13,535 nucleotides of DNA from Acidobacteriota bacterium (GCA_016201185.1 JACQDG010000257.1:1-13535); one strand, 5' to 3'; shown: positions 1 to 7,857, numbered from the stretch's first letter. A program made the numbers and translations. The notes: a model not told the origin generated them from the letters alone.

Positions 1-48
1 ATCAACTCCACAGCCCCGGATTTTCTGTTCTGCACAAGTTGGAGCAAG

Positions 49-207
49 CTAGAAAATGGTGTAGATAAAGGGCGCCAGAGCCGAGCTCAGGGCGAAGATC
101 AGCAGCGCTCCCAACAGCACCAGCACAATCACGATGGGCAGCAGCCACAGCTTCTTGTTCTGCCGCAGAAACAGCCAGAACTCCCGGAGCAGAGTCAGGC
201 GAGTCAT
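49..207 (-). CDS. DUF5989-family small membrane protein (52 aa)
   Basis: This 52-residue protein starts at an ATG (205-207) and stops at TAG (49-51). It begins MTRLTLLREFWLFLRQNKKL, has one membrane segment at about residues 20-42, and ends in the short conserved-looking tail LAPFIYTIF. Length, the basic amphipathic N-terminus (FWLFLRQNKK) and the tail match what I know of the DUF5989 family, tiny proteins repeatedly found beside SxtJ and NodU-type carbamoyltransferase genes. The stop codon of the SxtJ-like gene lies 6 nt upstream, and an AAAGG at 211-215 (minus-strand sense) sits only a few bases from the ATG, so translation is probably coupled. No enzymatic residues are visible. A role as membrane anchor or partner of the carbamoyltransferase is inference from gene order only. 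It is the last gene of its operon within the window. Confidence 0.8.
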   Translation of the reverse strand: MTRLTLLREFWLFLRQNKKLWLLPIVIVLVLLGALLIFALSSALAPFIYTIF

Positions 208-213
208 AAGCCT

Positions 214-612
214 TTAGAAGAGTCTCTCAAATTGCTCCCGGTCCTGGCGGGTCCTGGGGCGCGGGATCCAGCAGGATGCGGCGCCTTTGCGTCGTCGCAG
301 CGGATCTCGCCCCGCCAGCCGCAGCAGGAACCCCACCGGGGTCAAAACTCCATAGTACATGATCGAGAGCAGTACGCGGCTGTTGACGTAGCCCAGCCAG
401 CCGGCGAGTTTCATCCAGGCCCGGTGGAAGGGGACGGTCCATCGCGGAGCCGCCAGGCCGAGCAGCAGCAGGACGGCCCCCGCGCCCCCGAATATTTCGG
501 CCCGCAGCAGATGGCCGCGCCACAGGCTGCCTCCGGCCAGTACCAGAAGGACGGAGCCTACCGCCAGGGCGGTCTTGCGGGCCTGTTTGAGCTCAGCGCG
601 GCGATCAGTCAA
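214..612 (-). CDS. SxtJ-family membrane protein
   Basis: This 132-residue protein has three likely membrane segments (about 14-31, 40-54 and 80-99) and an Arg-rich, cytoplasmic-looking C-terminus (residues 102-130). It resembles the SxtJ family, small membrane proteins named from the saxitoxin cluster but found widely next to NodU/CmcH-type carbamoyltransferases; no biochemical role is established as far as I know. The start is TTG at 610-612: it overlaps the end of the carbamoyltransferase gene by 8 nt and has a strong Shine-Dalgarno (AGGAGGA, 621-627) 8 nt upstream, whereas the next in-frame Met is residue 67, inside the conserved part. The tight overlap implies co-translation with the carbamoyltransferase. 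It probably works with that enzyme at the inner membrane, but this is inferred from context. Confidence 0.82.
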   Translation of the reverse strand: MTDRRAELKQARKTALAVGSVLLVLAGGSLWRGHLLRAEIFGGAGAVLLLLGLAAPRWTVPFHRAWMKLAGWLGYVNSRVLLSIMYYGVLTPVGFLLRLAGRDPLRRRKGAASCWIPRPRTRQDREQFERLF

Positions 613-2434
613 GCTGGAACTCCTCCTGCCAGGCTTTGGTTTCGGCCAGCTCGCCCTGCGCGCGTTTGTCGAGCAGGTAATCGCCCAGCGCCAGGTAGTC
701 CATTTCGGTGCGCATAAAGCAGGTGTAGGCCTGCTCGGGCGTGCACACGATGGGCTCGCCGCGCACGTTGAAGGAGGTGTTGACCAGCACCGGGCAGCCG
801 GTGCGGCGCTCGAAGGCGCGCAGCAGATCGTAGTACAGCGGATTCTCCTCGCGGCGCACGGTCTGGATACGGGCCGAGTAATCGACGTGGGTTACGGCCG
901 GGATAGTCGAGCGGGGGACGTTCAGCTTCTCGATGCCGAACAGCCTCTGCTGCCCCTCGGTCATGGAGATGCGCAGTTCGTCGCGCACCGGCGCCACCAG
1001 CAGCATGTATGGCGAGTCGCAGTCCATCTGGAAATAATCGGAGACGCGCTCGCGCAGCACGGAGGGCGCGAAGGGGCGGAAGCTTTCGCGGAACTTGATC
1101 TTGAGGTTCATCACCGACTGCATGCGCGGAGAGCGGGGGTCCCCGAGGATGCTGCGGGCGCCCAGGGCGCGGGGGCCGAATTCCATGCGGCCCTGGAACC
1201 AGCCGACGACCTTTTCTTCCGCCAGCAGGGCGGCCACGCGGTCGGGCAGCGCGCGGTGATCGACCTCGTGGTAGCGGGCGCCGGCCGCGTGGAGAAAATC
1301 GCGAATCTCTTGCGGCGAGAATTCCGGCCCGAGAAAGGCGCCGCGCATGCCATCGGAGTGGGGGCCGCAGACCTCGGTGGTGGAACGGGACCTGCCTCCG
1401 TACTGATACCAGGCGGAGAGGGCCGCGCCCAGGGCGCCGCCGGCGTCGCCCGCGGCGGGCTGAATCCAGAGCTGCTCATAAGGCCCCTCGCGCAAGATGC
1501 GGCCGTTGCCCACGCAATTCAGCGCCACGCCGCCGGCCAGGCACAGGCGGCGCTCGCCGGTGACCTTGTGAACGTGCTGCGCCATCCGCATCATGACCAG
1601 TTCGGTCACTTCCTGCACCGAGCGGGCCAAGTCCATCTCGCGCTGGGTCAGCGGCGCCTCCGGTTTCCGGGGGGGGCCGCCGAAGAGGCGATCGAAGGCG
1701 CGGTTGGTCATGGTGAGGCCCTGGCAGTAGTTGAAATAGCGCATGTTCAGGCGCAGCGAGCCGTCCTGGCGCACGTCCACCAGCTCGTCCAGCATCTTCT
1801 GCGTATAGCGCGGCTCGCCGTAGGGGGCCAGGCCCATCACCTTGTACTCGCCGCAGTTGACCTTGAAGCCCGTGTAATAGGTGAAGGCCGAATAGAGCAG
1901 GCCTAGGGAATGGGGGAAATGCATCTCGGCCAGAAGGTGAATCTCGTTGCCGCGGCCCCAGCCGTAGCTCGAGGTGGCCCACTCGCCGACGCCGTCGATG
2001 GTGAGAATGGCGGCCGACTCGAACGGCGAAGGGAAAAAGGCGCTGGCGGCGTGCGACTCGTGGTGCTCGGTGAACAGCACGCGCCCCTCGAAGCCGCACT
2101 GTTTGGCGATCTCCTCGCGCATCCAGAGCTTTTCCCGCAGCCACAGCGGCATGGCCTGGATAAAAGAACGCAGGCCGGAGGGGGCATAATCGAGGTAAGT
2201 CTCGAGCAACCGCTCGAATTTTTGCAGAGGTTTGTCGTAAAAGACGACCAAGTCGAGATCGCGGGCGGCAATGCCGGCGTGGCGCAGGCAGAATTGCACG
2301 GCGGCGGCCGGAAAACGGTGGTCGTGCTTCTTGCGGGAAAAACGCTCTTCCTGGGCGGCGGCGACAACTTCGCCGTCGCGCACCAGGCAGGCCGCTGAAT
2401 CGTGGTAGTAAGCCGAAAGGCCAAGGATCCACAT
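605..2434 (-). CDS. NodU/CmcH-type O-carbamoyltransferase
   Basis: This 609-residue protein is full length for the family (usually about 550-620). Members transfer a carbamoyl group from carbamoyl phosphate, via carbamoyl-adenylate, to a hydroxyl of a sugar or natural product. The N-terminal Kae1-like domain opens MWILGLSAYYHDSAA and carries HHESH at 124-128, whose H124 and H128 match the HxxxH metal site known from TobZ, followed by the phosphate-loop-like TIDGVGEW at 145-152. The C-terminal YrdC-like domain shows EFGPRALGARSI and later VNTSFNVRGEPIVCTP, both typical of the family. The ATG at 2432-2434 starts directly on the family's N-terminal motif, so the start is well supported, although no clear Shine-Dalgarno precedes it. 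It is the first gene of the carbamoyltransferase-SxtJ-DUF5989 operon. The acceptor is probably a glycan of this locus, but it is not readable from sequence. Confidence 0.95.
   Translation of the reverse strand: MWILGLSAYYHDSAACLVRDGEVVAAAQEERFSRKKHDHRFPAAAVQFCLRHAGIAARDLDLVVFYDKPLQKFERLLETYLDYAPSGLRSFIQAMPLWLREKLWMREEIAKQCGFEGRVLFTEHHESHAASAFFPSPFESAAILTIDGVGEWATSSYGWGRGNEIHLLAEMHFPHSLGLLYSAFTYYTGFKVNCGEYKVMGLAPYGEPRYTQKMLDELVDVRQDGSLRLNMRYFNYCQGLTMTNRAFDRLFGGPPRKPEAPLTQREMDLARSVQEVTELVMMRMAQHVHKVTGERRLCLAGGVALNCVGNGRILREGPYEQLWIQPAAGDAGGALGAALSAWYQYGGRSRSTTEVCGPHSDGMRGAFLGPEFSPQEIRDFLHAAGARYHEVDHRALPDRVAALLAEEKVVGWFQGRMEFGPRALGARSILGDPRSPRMQSVMNLKIKFRESFRPFAPSVLRERVSDYFQMDCDSPYMLLVAPVRDELRISMTEGQQRLFGIEKLNVPRSTIPAVTHVDYSARIQTVRREENPLYYDLLRAFERRTGCPVLVNTSFNVRGEPIVCTPEQAYTCFMRTEMDYLALGDYLLDKRAQGELAETKAWQEEFQLD
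621..627 (-). promoter_or_regulatory. Shine-Dalgarno for the TTG-started SxtJ-like gene
   Basis: The minus strand reads AGGAGGA, 8 nt before the TTG at 610-612. It lies inside the last codons of the carbamoyltransferase gene and decides the otherwise doubtful non-ATG start of the overlapping downstream gene. Confidence 0.7.
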
Positions 2435-2537
2435 GCCAATTCAGGTTTCTGCTCGCCAGCCGCCAGCTTTTCGTTTCATCACCCGAGGTCGCGGCCGATA
2501 ATTGCCGGCCAGTGTCACTATCTTAACATTGAGGAAG

Positions 2538-2572
2538 CGTCAGGGCCTGACGGATACGCCAGGTGTTATACT
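2538..2572 (+). promoter_or_regulatory. Candidate extended -10 promoter with upstream palindrome
   Basis: TGTTATACT at 2564-2572 matches the extended -10 pattern TGn-TATAAT with one mismatch. No good -35 hexamer sits 16-18 nt upstream, which an extended -10 can tolerate. Just upstream, 2538-2552 is a perfect interrupted palindrome (CGTCAGG-G-CCTGACG; 7-bp arms, 1-nt centre) lying where a regulator could contact or block polymerase. Transcription would start near 2579, only about 5 nt before the ATG at 2584, and no Shine-Dalgarno is present, so the mRNA would be leaderless or nearly so. The motifs are seen directly; their function is inferred. Confidence 0.35.
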
Positions 2573-2583
2573 GACCAGTCCCC

Positions 2584-4308
2584 ATGACACACCGCTCCTT
2601 GCTCTCCAACGCAGCCGTAATTGGATCGGCGATTGTCATTCTTCTCGCCGCCCGTTGGATTTGGGTGGCTGGCCTCGGAGACTATGGCTGGGACTACGAA
2701 GTTGCCTCCCGCATTCTGCACGGCGAAGTCTTTTTTCGGGATTTTCTGCTGCTTCGCCCGCCGCTCAGCTACTACACCATGGCCGAACTTATCCGTCTAT
2801 TGGGTCATCACCTGTTTGCGTACCACATCCATCTGTGGTTTTCCTACGTGCTCTGTTTGATCGCCGGGTTACTGCTGGCGCGCGAGTTGGGCGCCCCGCC
2901 ATCGGCCCTGATAACAGGGGTATCCCTGACGGCGGTGATGACATGTCCCGTCTTTAGCTGGGGACATTCACTGGACTACCAATCCGTGTTTCTGGCAGGA
3001 ATCGGCATTCTTTGCACGTTGTATAGCCAACGAAGGAAGCCTTGGTGGGCGGCGGCGGCCGGCAGCGCTGCAGCGCTGTGCATTTTTCACAAGCAAAATG
3101 TAGGGCTTGCCGTCGCAATTTGTATCCCACTGTTCCTGCCCCGAAAAGCGCTGGCCGTGTACCTAGCCGGGTTCGCTTCCGTTTTTTTTCTGATTTTCAG
3201 CTACTTCTCACGGCAGGCCGGCGCAGAGGAAGTTTGGCGACAACTTTTTACCGATGCCGCTTCCTCCAAGGGAGGGTGGTTCCGTACGGCAGCACGAGCC
3301 GTACCCCGACTGATTTTCCATCCGGACCTGCCGAGGCGGCGGTGGTGGGAATTAGCAGCGACAGGGACCGTGTACGCAGCCATGCTTCCCATCGTGATCC
3401 ACATCTTGCGCCGCCGATCCAATGCTGATGAAAAGGACGCTTTTAGTTCCGCAACCGGGATCGCGTGCCTGGCGGGCGCCGGATTGGGCATTGCTCTAAG
3501 TCTGATCCAGCTCGAAATCCATGTTCCGCAAAAACTCCTTATTCACCCATGGGGGCTCCTTCTGCAGCTAACCTATATTTTCTTTTTTCTGCTGGTTGCA
3601 GCCCATTTCAGGAACGAGCGAGAGATCGGGTGGAGGACCGCTCTATTCCTCGTCCTGGCGATCACCGCAGCCCAAGAGGCAAGCAATCCAAACTTCATTT
3701 ATTCGGCTACTCTTGTCATCCCGCTGCTGATCGCGCTGCTCGCTCGAAGCCGACTGCTGCTGCACTCCGAAACTGCCGGAATCACGGTAGCTGCCGTGTA
3801 CCTCCTTGGCACAACTGTTCTCGGTCCCATTTCCTTTTATGGGCTATGCGCCTATCAGCCGACCTACCCACTGCCTGCCGACTCGCCGTTCCGAGGCCTC
3901 CGTGCGCCGGAGCCCTATGCCCGACGGGTGGGCGAGATGTGGCGGGAGGTCCGACCCATTGCAAAAAACCGGCGAACCTTATGGCTGATTGGCGGAGGGC
4001 CTTTTCTCGCCTACGGAGGGCTGCCGGTCTTCAACGCCGCCTATTCTTGGTATGACAGTTTTCCAGCCCGTTTGGACCGGCACCTCATCCAAACCTGGCA
4101 AAGCGATCCACCGGAGGTCGTGCTCCTGCGAGATGATTTCTGGGCCTCGCCGAAGAGCGAGCTTTTGACGGCTGGCTACATCAAGAAACACGTCCTTTCG
4201 CAACACGTTGAAGTTTGGCGCAGCAGGATCGACCCGCAGATTAGCATGTGGATGAGCCGGAGCGTCGTAAATGCGTCCCGGTTGAATCTCGAAGTAATCG
4301 GTCATTGA
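2584..4308 (+). CDS. GT39/ArnT-like multi-membrane-spanning glycosyltransferase (putative)
   Basis: This 574-residue protein has roughly ten hydrophobic segments and a soluble C-terminal part (from about residue 430). After the first membrane segment comes the acidic first loop GDYGWDYEVASRILHGEVFFRD and then RPPLSYY (about 32-64). That layout (acidic residues, a G-x-hydrophobic-x-RD stretch, then PPL) is typical of GT39/PMT/ArnT-like enzymes, which move a sugar from a polyprenyl-phosphate carrier on the outer face of the inner membrane. The exact catalytic Asp-Glu pair is not clear (D33, D37 and E39 are candidates), so donor and acceptor are unknown. Composition is lower in GC than its neighbours: 27 of 60 at 3541-3600 and 28 of 60 at 3661-3720, against 43 of 60 at 1201-1260 in the carbamoyltransferase. 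It stands alone on the plus strand, divergent from the carbamoyltransferase, and stops 3 nt before a carbamoyltransferase remnant. It could instead be an uncharacterised membrane protein of similar topology. Confidence 0.8.
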   Translation: MTHRSLLSNAAVIGSAIVILLAARWIWVAGLGDYGWDYEVASRILHGEVFFRDFLLLRPPLSYYTMAELIRLLGHHLFAYHIHLWFSYVLCLIAGLLLARELGAPPSALITGVSLTAVMTCPVFSWGHSLDYQSVFLAGIGILCTLYSQRRKPWWAAAAGSAAALCIFHKQNVGLAVAICIPLFLPRKALAVYLAGFASVFFLIFSYFSRQAGAEEVWRQLFTDAASSKGGWFRTAARAVPRLIFHPDLPRRRWWELAATGTVYAAMLPIVIHILRRRSNADEKDAFSSATGIACLAGAGLGIALSLIQLEIHVPQKLLIHPWGLLLQLTYIFFFLLVAAHFRNEREIGWRTALFLVLAITAAQEASNPNFIYSATLVIPLLIALLARSRLLLHSETAGITVAAVYLLGTTVLGPISFYGLCAYQPTYPLPADSPFRGLRAPEPYARRVGEMWREVRPIAKNRRTLWLIGGGPFLAYGGLPVFNAAYSWYDSFPARLDRHLIQTWQSDPPEVVLLRDDFWASPKSELLTAGYIKKHVLSQHVEVWRSRIDPQISMWMSRSVVNASRLNLEVIGH

Positions 4309-4311
4309 GGC

Positions 4312-4384
4312 GCGATGATCTCGCGGTCGCGCACCAGGCACGCCGCTGAGTCGTGGGAATAGGCCGAGAGGCCAGGATCCGCGT
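4312..4384 (-). pseudogene. Remnant of the 5' end of a second carbamoyltransferase gene
   Basis: Read on the minus strand, this stretch aligns with the first ~24 codons of the intact carbamoyltransferase (2361-2434) at about four fifths identity by hand alignment. With one missing base restored it reads ILGLSAYSHDSAACLVRD, against ILGLSAYYHDSAACLVRD in the intact gene. The start codon is ACG instead of ATG, the second codon is CGG instead of TGG, and one base is missing in the fourth codon, so it is not expressible. Most other differences are at third codon positions, which means the parent gene diverged under coding constraint before it decayed; it is therefore not a recent copy of the neighbour. 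Homology ends within a few bases of the stop codon of the plus-strand membrane protein gene (4306-4308). The fragment fills the gap between that gene and the minus-strand gene ending at 4392. Confidence 0.8.
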
Positions 4385-4391
4385 CACTGGT

Positions 4392-5960
4392 TTACCTCAG
4401 CGTGGGGGAATGCGAAACACCTGCTTCCGGCGCCGGCCGGGAAGCGATGGCCCCGGCATCCAGCGGAACCACCGTTCCACGTTCTTCGCGGTAGGCTACT
4501 TTGTCGGCCACAATCACGAACTGATAACCCAGAAGCTTGCGAAAACCACGGGTGAGCAAAGCCAGCAAAGCGAACGAACCGCGCCCCACCCAGGTCCTCG
4601 AAAAACGAGGGAAAACCAGCGGCACCGGGAGGGGCGTAGGGGTGACGCTGCGCACCCTCCACCCCGACTGGCGAACCAGTTCCAGCGCTGAACGCAAGGT
4701 GAAGAATTGAACGTGCGTGCGATCCAAGATGCCGCGCCGGCCATAAGGGAAGCGCCCCAGCAGCAGGGCCAGGCGGATGAGAACGTTGGCGACATTGGGA
4801 ACAGCGAGAATCACTTCCCCATCGGCGCGCAACAGCCGCGCCGCCTGCGCCAACACCGCCTCGGGGTGGCGCAAGTGTTCCAGTACGTCGGCCGCCACTA
4901 GGACATCAAACTCCTGCTTCAGCTCCTGAAAATCGCAGACTTCAGGGTCGGCGCACAACACCGACACGCCTCTGGCCGCCGCCTGCGCGGCCGCGCGGGC
5001 ATCGCTCTCGATCCCCACCACGGTATGCCCGGCGGATATCAACTCCGAGGCCAGTCGCCCGTCGGCGCAGCCCAGCTCCAGCACCCGGGCTGGCGGCCGC
5101 CTGCGGAAGTATTCCCGAATCACGAACTGCCCGCTGTGCGGATACGCCCGATACTCATAAGCCGGTGACTCCGGGGCCCGCCGGAACTTGCTGTCGTACA
5201 GCAGGCCCATCCGATGCAGCCGGTATCCGAGGGTAGTGCGCAGGCAGTTCCAGGCGTAACTCAGGCCGTTCACATGGCAGATCTCGCTGCCGTAAAAGGT
5301 GGGGATCGGCGTTTCGCGGATGCGCAGGCCCGCGTAACAAAATTGCAGGATGATCTGGGTGTCGAAATGCCACTCGTCAGAGTTGACCAGGAACGGAACT
5401 TTCTGCAACGCGTCACAGCGGTAGGCGCGATAACCCGAGTGAAACTCCGAAACGTCCATGCCGGCCAGACGATTTTGCAGCCACGTGAGCCCCCGGTTCC
5501 CAACGAACTTATAGAGAGGCATGCCGCCGCGCAGCGCACCGGACCGCATTCGCGTGCCTATCACCATATCGGCCTCGCCGGCCAGCAATGGTTCTACCAG
5601 CTGCCACATCACCTCCGGGGCGTATTGGCCGTCGCCGTGAAGCAGAACCACCACATCGAAACCGCGTTCTATGGCGTAGAGATACCCTCGCTTCTGGTTT
5701 CCTCCATAGCGCAGGTTGCGCGTGTTGGCGTAGACACGAAGTTTTTCCAGCCCTCGGGCGGTCTTAAATCCCACGCCGGTGTAGAAGGTGTTGTCCTGAC
5801 TGCAATCGTCAAAGACGAAAATCTCTTCCACCCGCTGGTAAACTTCGGGGGGAATCCTCGCGATTGTGTCGCAAAGGTGCCGGGCGGCATTGAAAGAGAC
5901 AATGAACACGCCTATGCGGGGCGCCCGTACAGAACGAGATGTTTGGCCCTCAGGATCCAT
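4392..5960 (-). CDS. Fusion: GT2 (DPM-like) glycosyltransferase + SAM methyltransferase
   Basis: This 522-residue protein has two domains. Residues ~14-255 form a GT-A, family 2 glycosyltransferase: RIGVFIVSFN, the DDCSQDNT nucleotide-site segment (51-58), the HGDGQ motif at 109-113 that takes the place of DxD in dolichyl-phosphate-mannose-synthase-like enzymes, and SGYRAY at 175-180. Residues ~290-470 form a class I methyltransferase: motif I VLELGCADG (293-301), the acidic end of strand 2 at GIESD (316-320), and VAADVLEHLRHPE (355-367), with DRTHVQFFT further on. The N-terminal half probably transfers a sugar from a nucleotide donor to a polyprenyl phosphate or growing glycan in the cytoplasm; the C-terminal half probably methylates a sugar or the lipid-linked product. 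No membrane anchor is clear, although a hydrophobic stretch lies near residue 400. The ATG at 5958-5960 is divergent from the asnB-like gene, 64 nt away. Specificity cannot be read. Confidence 0.9.
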   Translation of the reverse strand: MDPEGQTSRSVRAPRIGVFIVSFNAARHLCDTIARIPPEVYQRVEEIFVFDDCSQDNTFYTGVGFKTARGLEKLRVYANTRNLRYGGNQKRGYLYAIERGFDVVVLLHGDGQYAPEVMWQLVEPLLAGEADMVIGTRMRSGALRGGMPLYKFVGNRGLTWLQNRLAGMDVSEFHSGYRAYRCDALQKVPFLVNSDEWHFDTQIILQFCYAGLRIRETPIPTFYGSEICHVNGLSYAWNCLRTTLGYRLHRMGLLYDSKFRRAPESPAYEYRAYPHSGQFVIREYFRRRPPARVLELGCADGRLASELISAGHTVVGIESDARAAAQAAARGVSVLCADPEVCDFQELKQEFDVLVAADVLEHLRHPEAVLAQAARLLRADGEVILAVPNVANVLIRLALLLGRFPYGRRGILDRTHVQFFTLRSALELVRQSGWRVRSVTPTPLPVPLVFPRFSRTWVGRGSFALLALLTRGFRKLLGYQFVIVADKVAYREERGTVVPLDAGAIASRPAPEAGVSHSPTLR

Positions 5961-6024
5961 GAATGGAGCCGCCTAGAATTGCTAGACTAACAGTGCCGCC
6001 ACAAGCGGTTCAAGGCCAATATCC

Positions 6025-7843
6025 ATGTGCGGAATTGCGGGCATTTTTGGTGAGGCAAATGAGGGTTTGGCACGGGATTTCTGCCGCGTCCTCGAACACC
6101 GCGGGCCCGACGACCAAGGCCTTTTTGTCTCCCCGGCGGGTCCGGTCACGCTCGCCAACCGGCGACTGGCCATCCTGGATTTGAGCCCTGCTGGACACCA
6201 GCCGATGTTAACCGCCGACGGCCGTTATGTTCTGGTCTACAACGGCGAGCTTTACAATTTCCCGGAAATCAAAGAAAAGATCACCGCTCGCGGCATCCAG
6301 TTTCGCAGCCGCTGCGATACGGAAGTGTTGCTGGAAGCACTGGCGCAAGACGGAATCGCGGCCCTCTCCGAGTTCAACGGCATGTTTGCTCTTGCCCTGT
6401 GGGACACTCACAAACGCGCCGGCCTCCTGGCCCGTGATCCGTTCGGCGTCAAGCCCCTTTACTATGCCGGGCTGCCTGAAGGGCGCCTCATTTTCGCCTC
6501 CGAGATCAAAGCGTTGTTGCTCCATCCCGAACTCTCCCCGACACTCGACCCCGCGGCGCTCCAGGACTATCTTGCTTTTCTCTGGACGCCGGACCCAAAG
6601 ACCCTGCTGGAAGGTGTTTTCAAACTGCCTCCTGGCCATTTTCTGCAATGGAGCGACGGGCGATTCTCCATTCATCGCTACTACGATCTGCCGGCCCCGG
6701 ACTCCGGACCTGTGCCGGACGAGAAAGAAGCAGCCCAAGTCTTGCGATCGCATCTTCACCGGGCCGTGCGGCGGCAACTGGTCAGCGACGTGCCGGTGGG
6801 CCTTTTCCTGAGCGGCGGCCTGGACTCGAGCGCGCTGCTGGCCGAGATTCGGCGTCAGGCTGAGGGAATTGGAGATTCGCGCTCCAGTGGCCGAACTGCT
6901 CCCGCGGTTGCTGTATTTTCTGGACGAACCTCTGGCCGACCCCGCGGTCATCAATACGTACCTGATTTGCCGCCAGGCGCGACAGGACGGCGCCGTCGTG
7001 CTGCTCTCCGGACAGGGCGCCGATGAACTGTTGGGCGGATACCGCCGTCATCTGGCGCCTCTTCTGAATGCCCGGCTAGGTTGGCTGCCCGCGCCGCTGC
7101 GGGACGCGGTCGGGCGCGCCGCCGGACGTTTGCCGGCAGGCCGGCCCGGCCGCCTGGGGGGTGTACTGCGCCGGATGCGCAAGATGCTCTCGCCGCTAGG
7201 ACGCCCGCCTCTGGAGCAATTTGCAACATTCTGCCAGTGGCTTCCGGACGAAGATACCCTTTCGTTGCTCGATGCCGATCTGGCGGCCTCGCTTCGAGGT
7301 CGGCGGCCCAGTGAGGCTACCTTCGACCTGGTCGAGCACTCACCCTCGCCCGCTCTGCTAAACCGCATGCTCTATCGCGACCTGAAGACGTTTCTCCCGG
7401 CTCTGAATCTTACCTACACCGACAAGATGAGCATGGCTGCAAGTGTGGAAGCACGAGTTCCCTACTTGGATGTGGAACTGGCCGAGTTCGCCTGGCAGTT
7501 GCCTCCTCATTACAAGATTCGCGGCCGGAACGGCAAATGGCTGCTGCGGCGGGCCATGCGGGGCGTCCTGCCGGACGCGGTGCTAACCCGGCCCAAGACG
7601 GGTTTCGGCGCACCGGTACGCCAGTGGATGCGCCACGACCTGCGCGAGATGGTTGCCGATCTGCTTTCCCCATCCGCACTGCGCGCCAGCGGCTGGTTCT
7701 CCGTAGCGGGAGTGGAATCGCTGCGTGCCCGCTTCGAAGCCGGCCGGGATGATCTTGGGTATCCCCTCTGGGCCCTGCTGGTATTCCTCTTATGGGAGCA
7801 AACTTTTCTCAGGCAGCCACTCGTGCGAGATCCCACGAGGTAA
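6025..7843 (+). pseudogene. asnB: asnB-like glutamine-dependent amidotransferase, broken by internal deletion
   Basis: The gene encodes an AsnB-family enzyme of the type common in polysaccharide loci. Frame 1 (from ATG 6025) gives the class II glutaminase domain: MCGIAGIF with nucleophile Cys2, ANRRLAILD, YNGELYN, RCDTE (about 96-100), then the synthetase ATP loop SGGLDSS at 263-269. Shortly after, near 6844-6852, similarity jumps to the +1 frame, which continues RFGVRLRELEIRAP, DEPLADPAVINTY, LSGQGADELLGGY, TDKMSMAASVEARVPYLD and RPKTGFGAPVRQW to the stop at 7841-7843. The stretch normally between these parts, including the TxxxGF strand and the following (D/E)-xxxA helix, is absent (roughly 35-40 residues by family comparison). 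The break is therefore an out-of-frame deletion rather than a single indel. Frame 1 runs on out of register to a stop at 7024-7026. The glutaminase domain is intact, but no complete synthetase can be made. A weak extended -10 (TGCTAGACT, 5980-5988) precedes it. An assembly error is possible. Confidence 0.85.
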
Positions 7844-7844
7844 G

Positions 7845-7857
7845 GGGTCATCGACCC
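7845..7857. terminator. Weak hairpin between convergent genes
   Basis: GGGTC-ATC-GACCC forms a perfect 5-bp stem with a 3-nt loop directly after the asnB-like stop codon, in the 30-nt gap before the stop of the convergent minus-strand gene. There is no T-run on either side, so a terminator role rests mainly on position. Confidence 0.25.

Noticed and set aside
1..48. Any gene or terminator downstream of the DUF5989 gene
   Set aside because: The 48 bases show no open frame, hairpin or T-run that could be supported.
575..1906. Long plus-strand open frame (443 codons) opposite the carbamoyltransferase gene
   Set aside because: It mirrors the well-supported minus-strand enzyme, a common effect of high GC, and its translation shows no recognisable domain.
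2435..4311. Insertion sequence or transposon carrying the membrane glycosyltransferase
   Set aside because: No transposase, terminal inverted repeats or short target-site duplication were found; the flanking repeats are carbamoyltransferase coding sequence.
5214..5990. 258-codon plus-strand open frame
   Set aside because: It is antisense to the GT2-methyltransferase gene, which has clear motifs; nothing in the shadow product is recognisable.
6844..7026. Programmed ribosomal frameshift joining the two asnB halves
   Set aside because: No slippery heptamer is seen at the junction, and a conserved block is missing, so a frameshift alone would not restore a normal enzyme.
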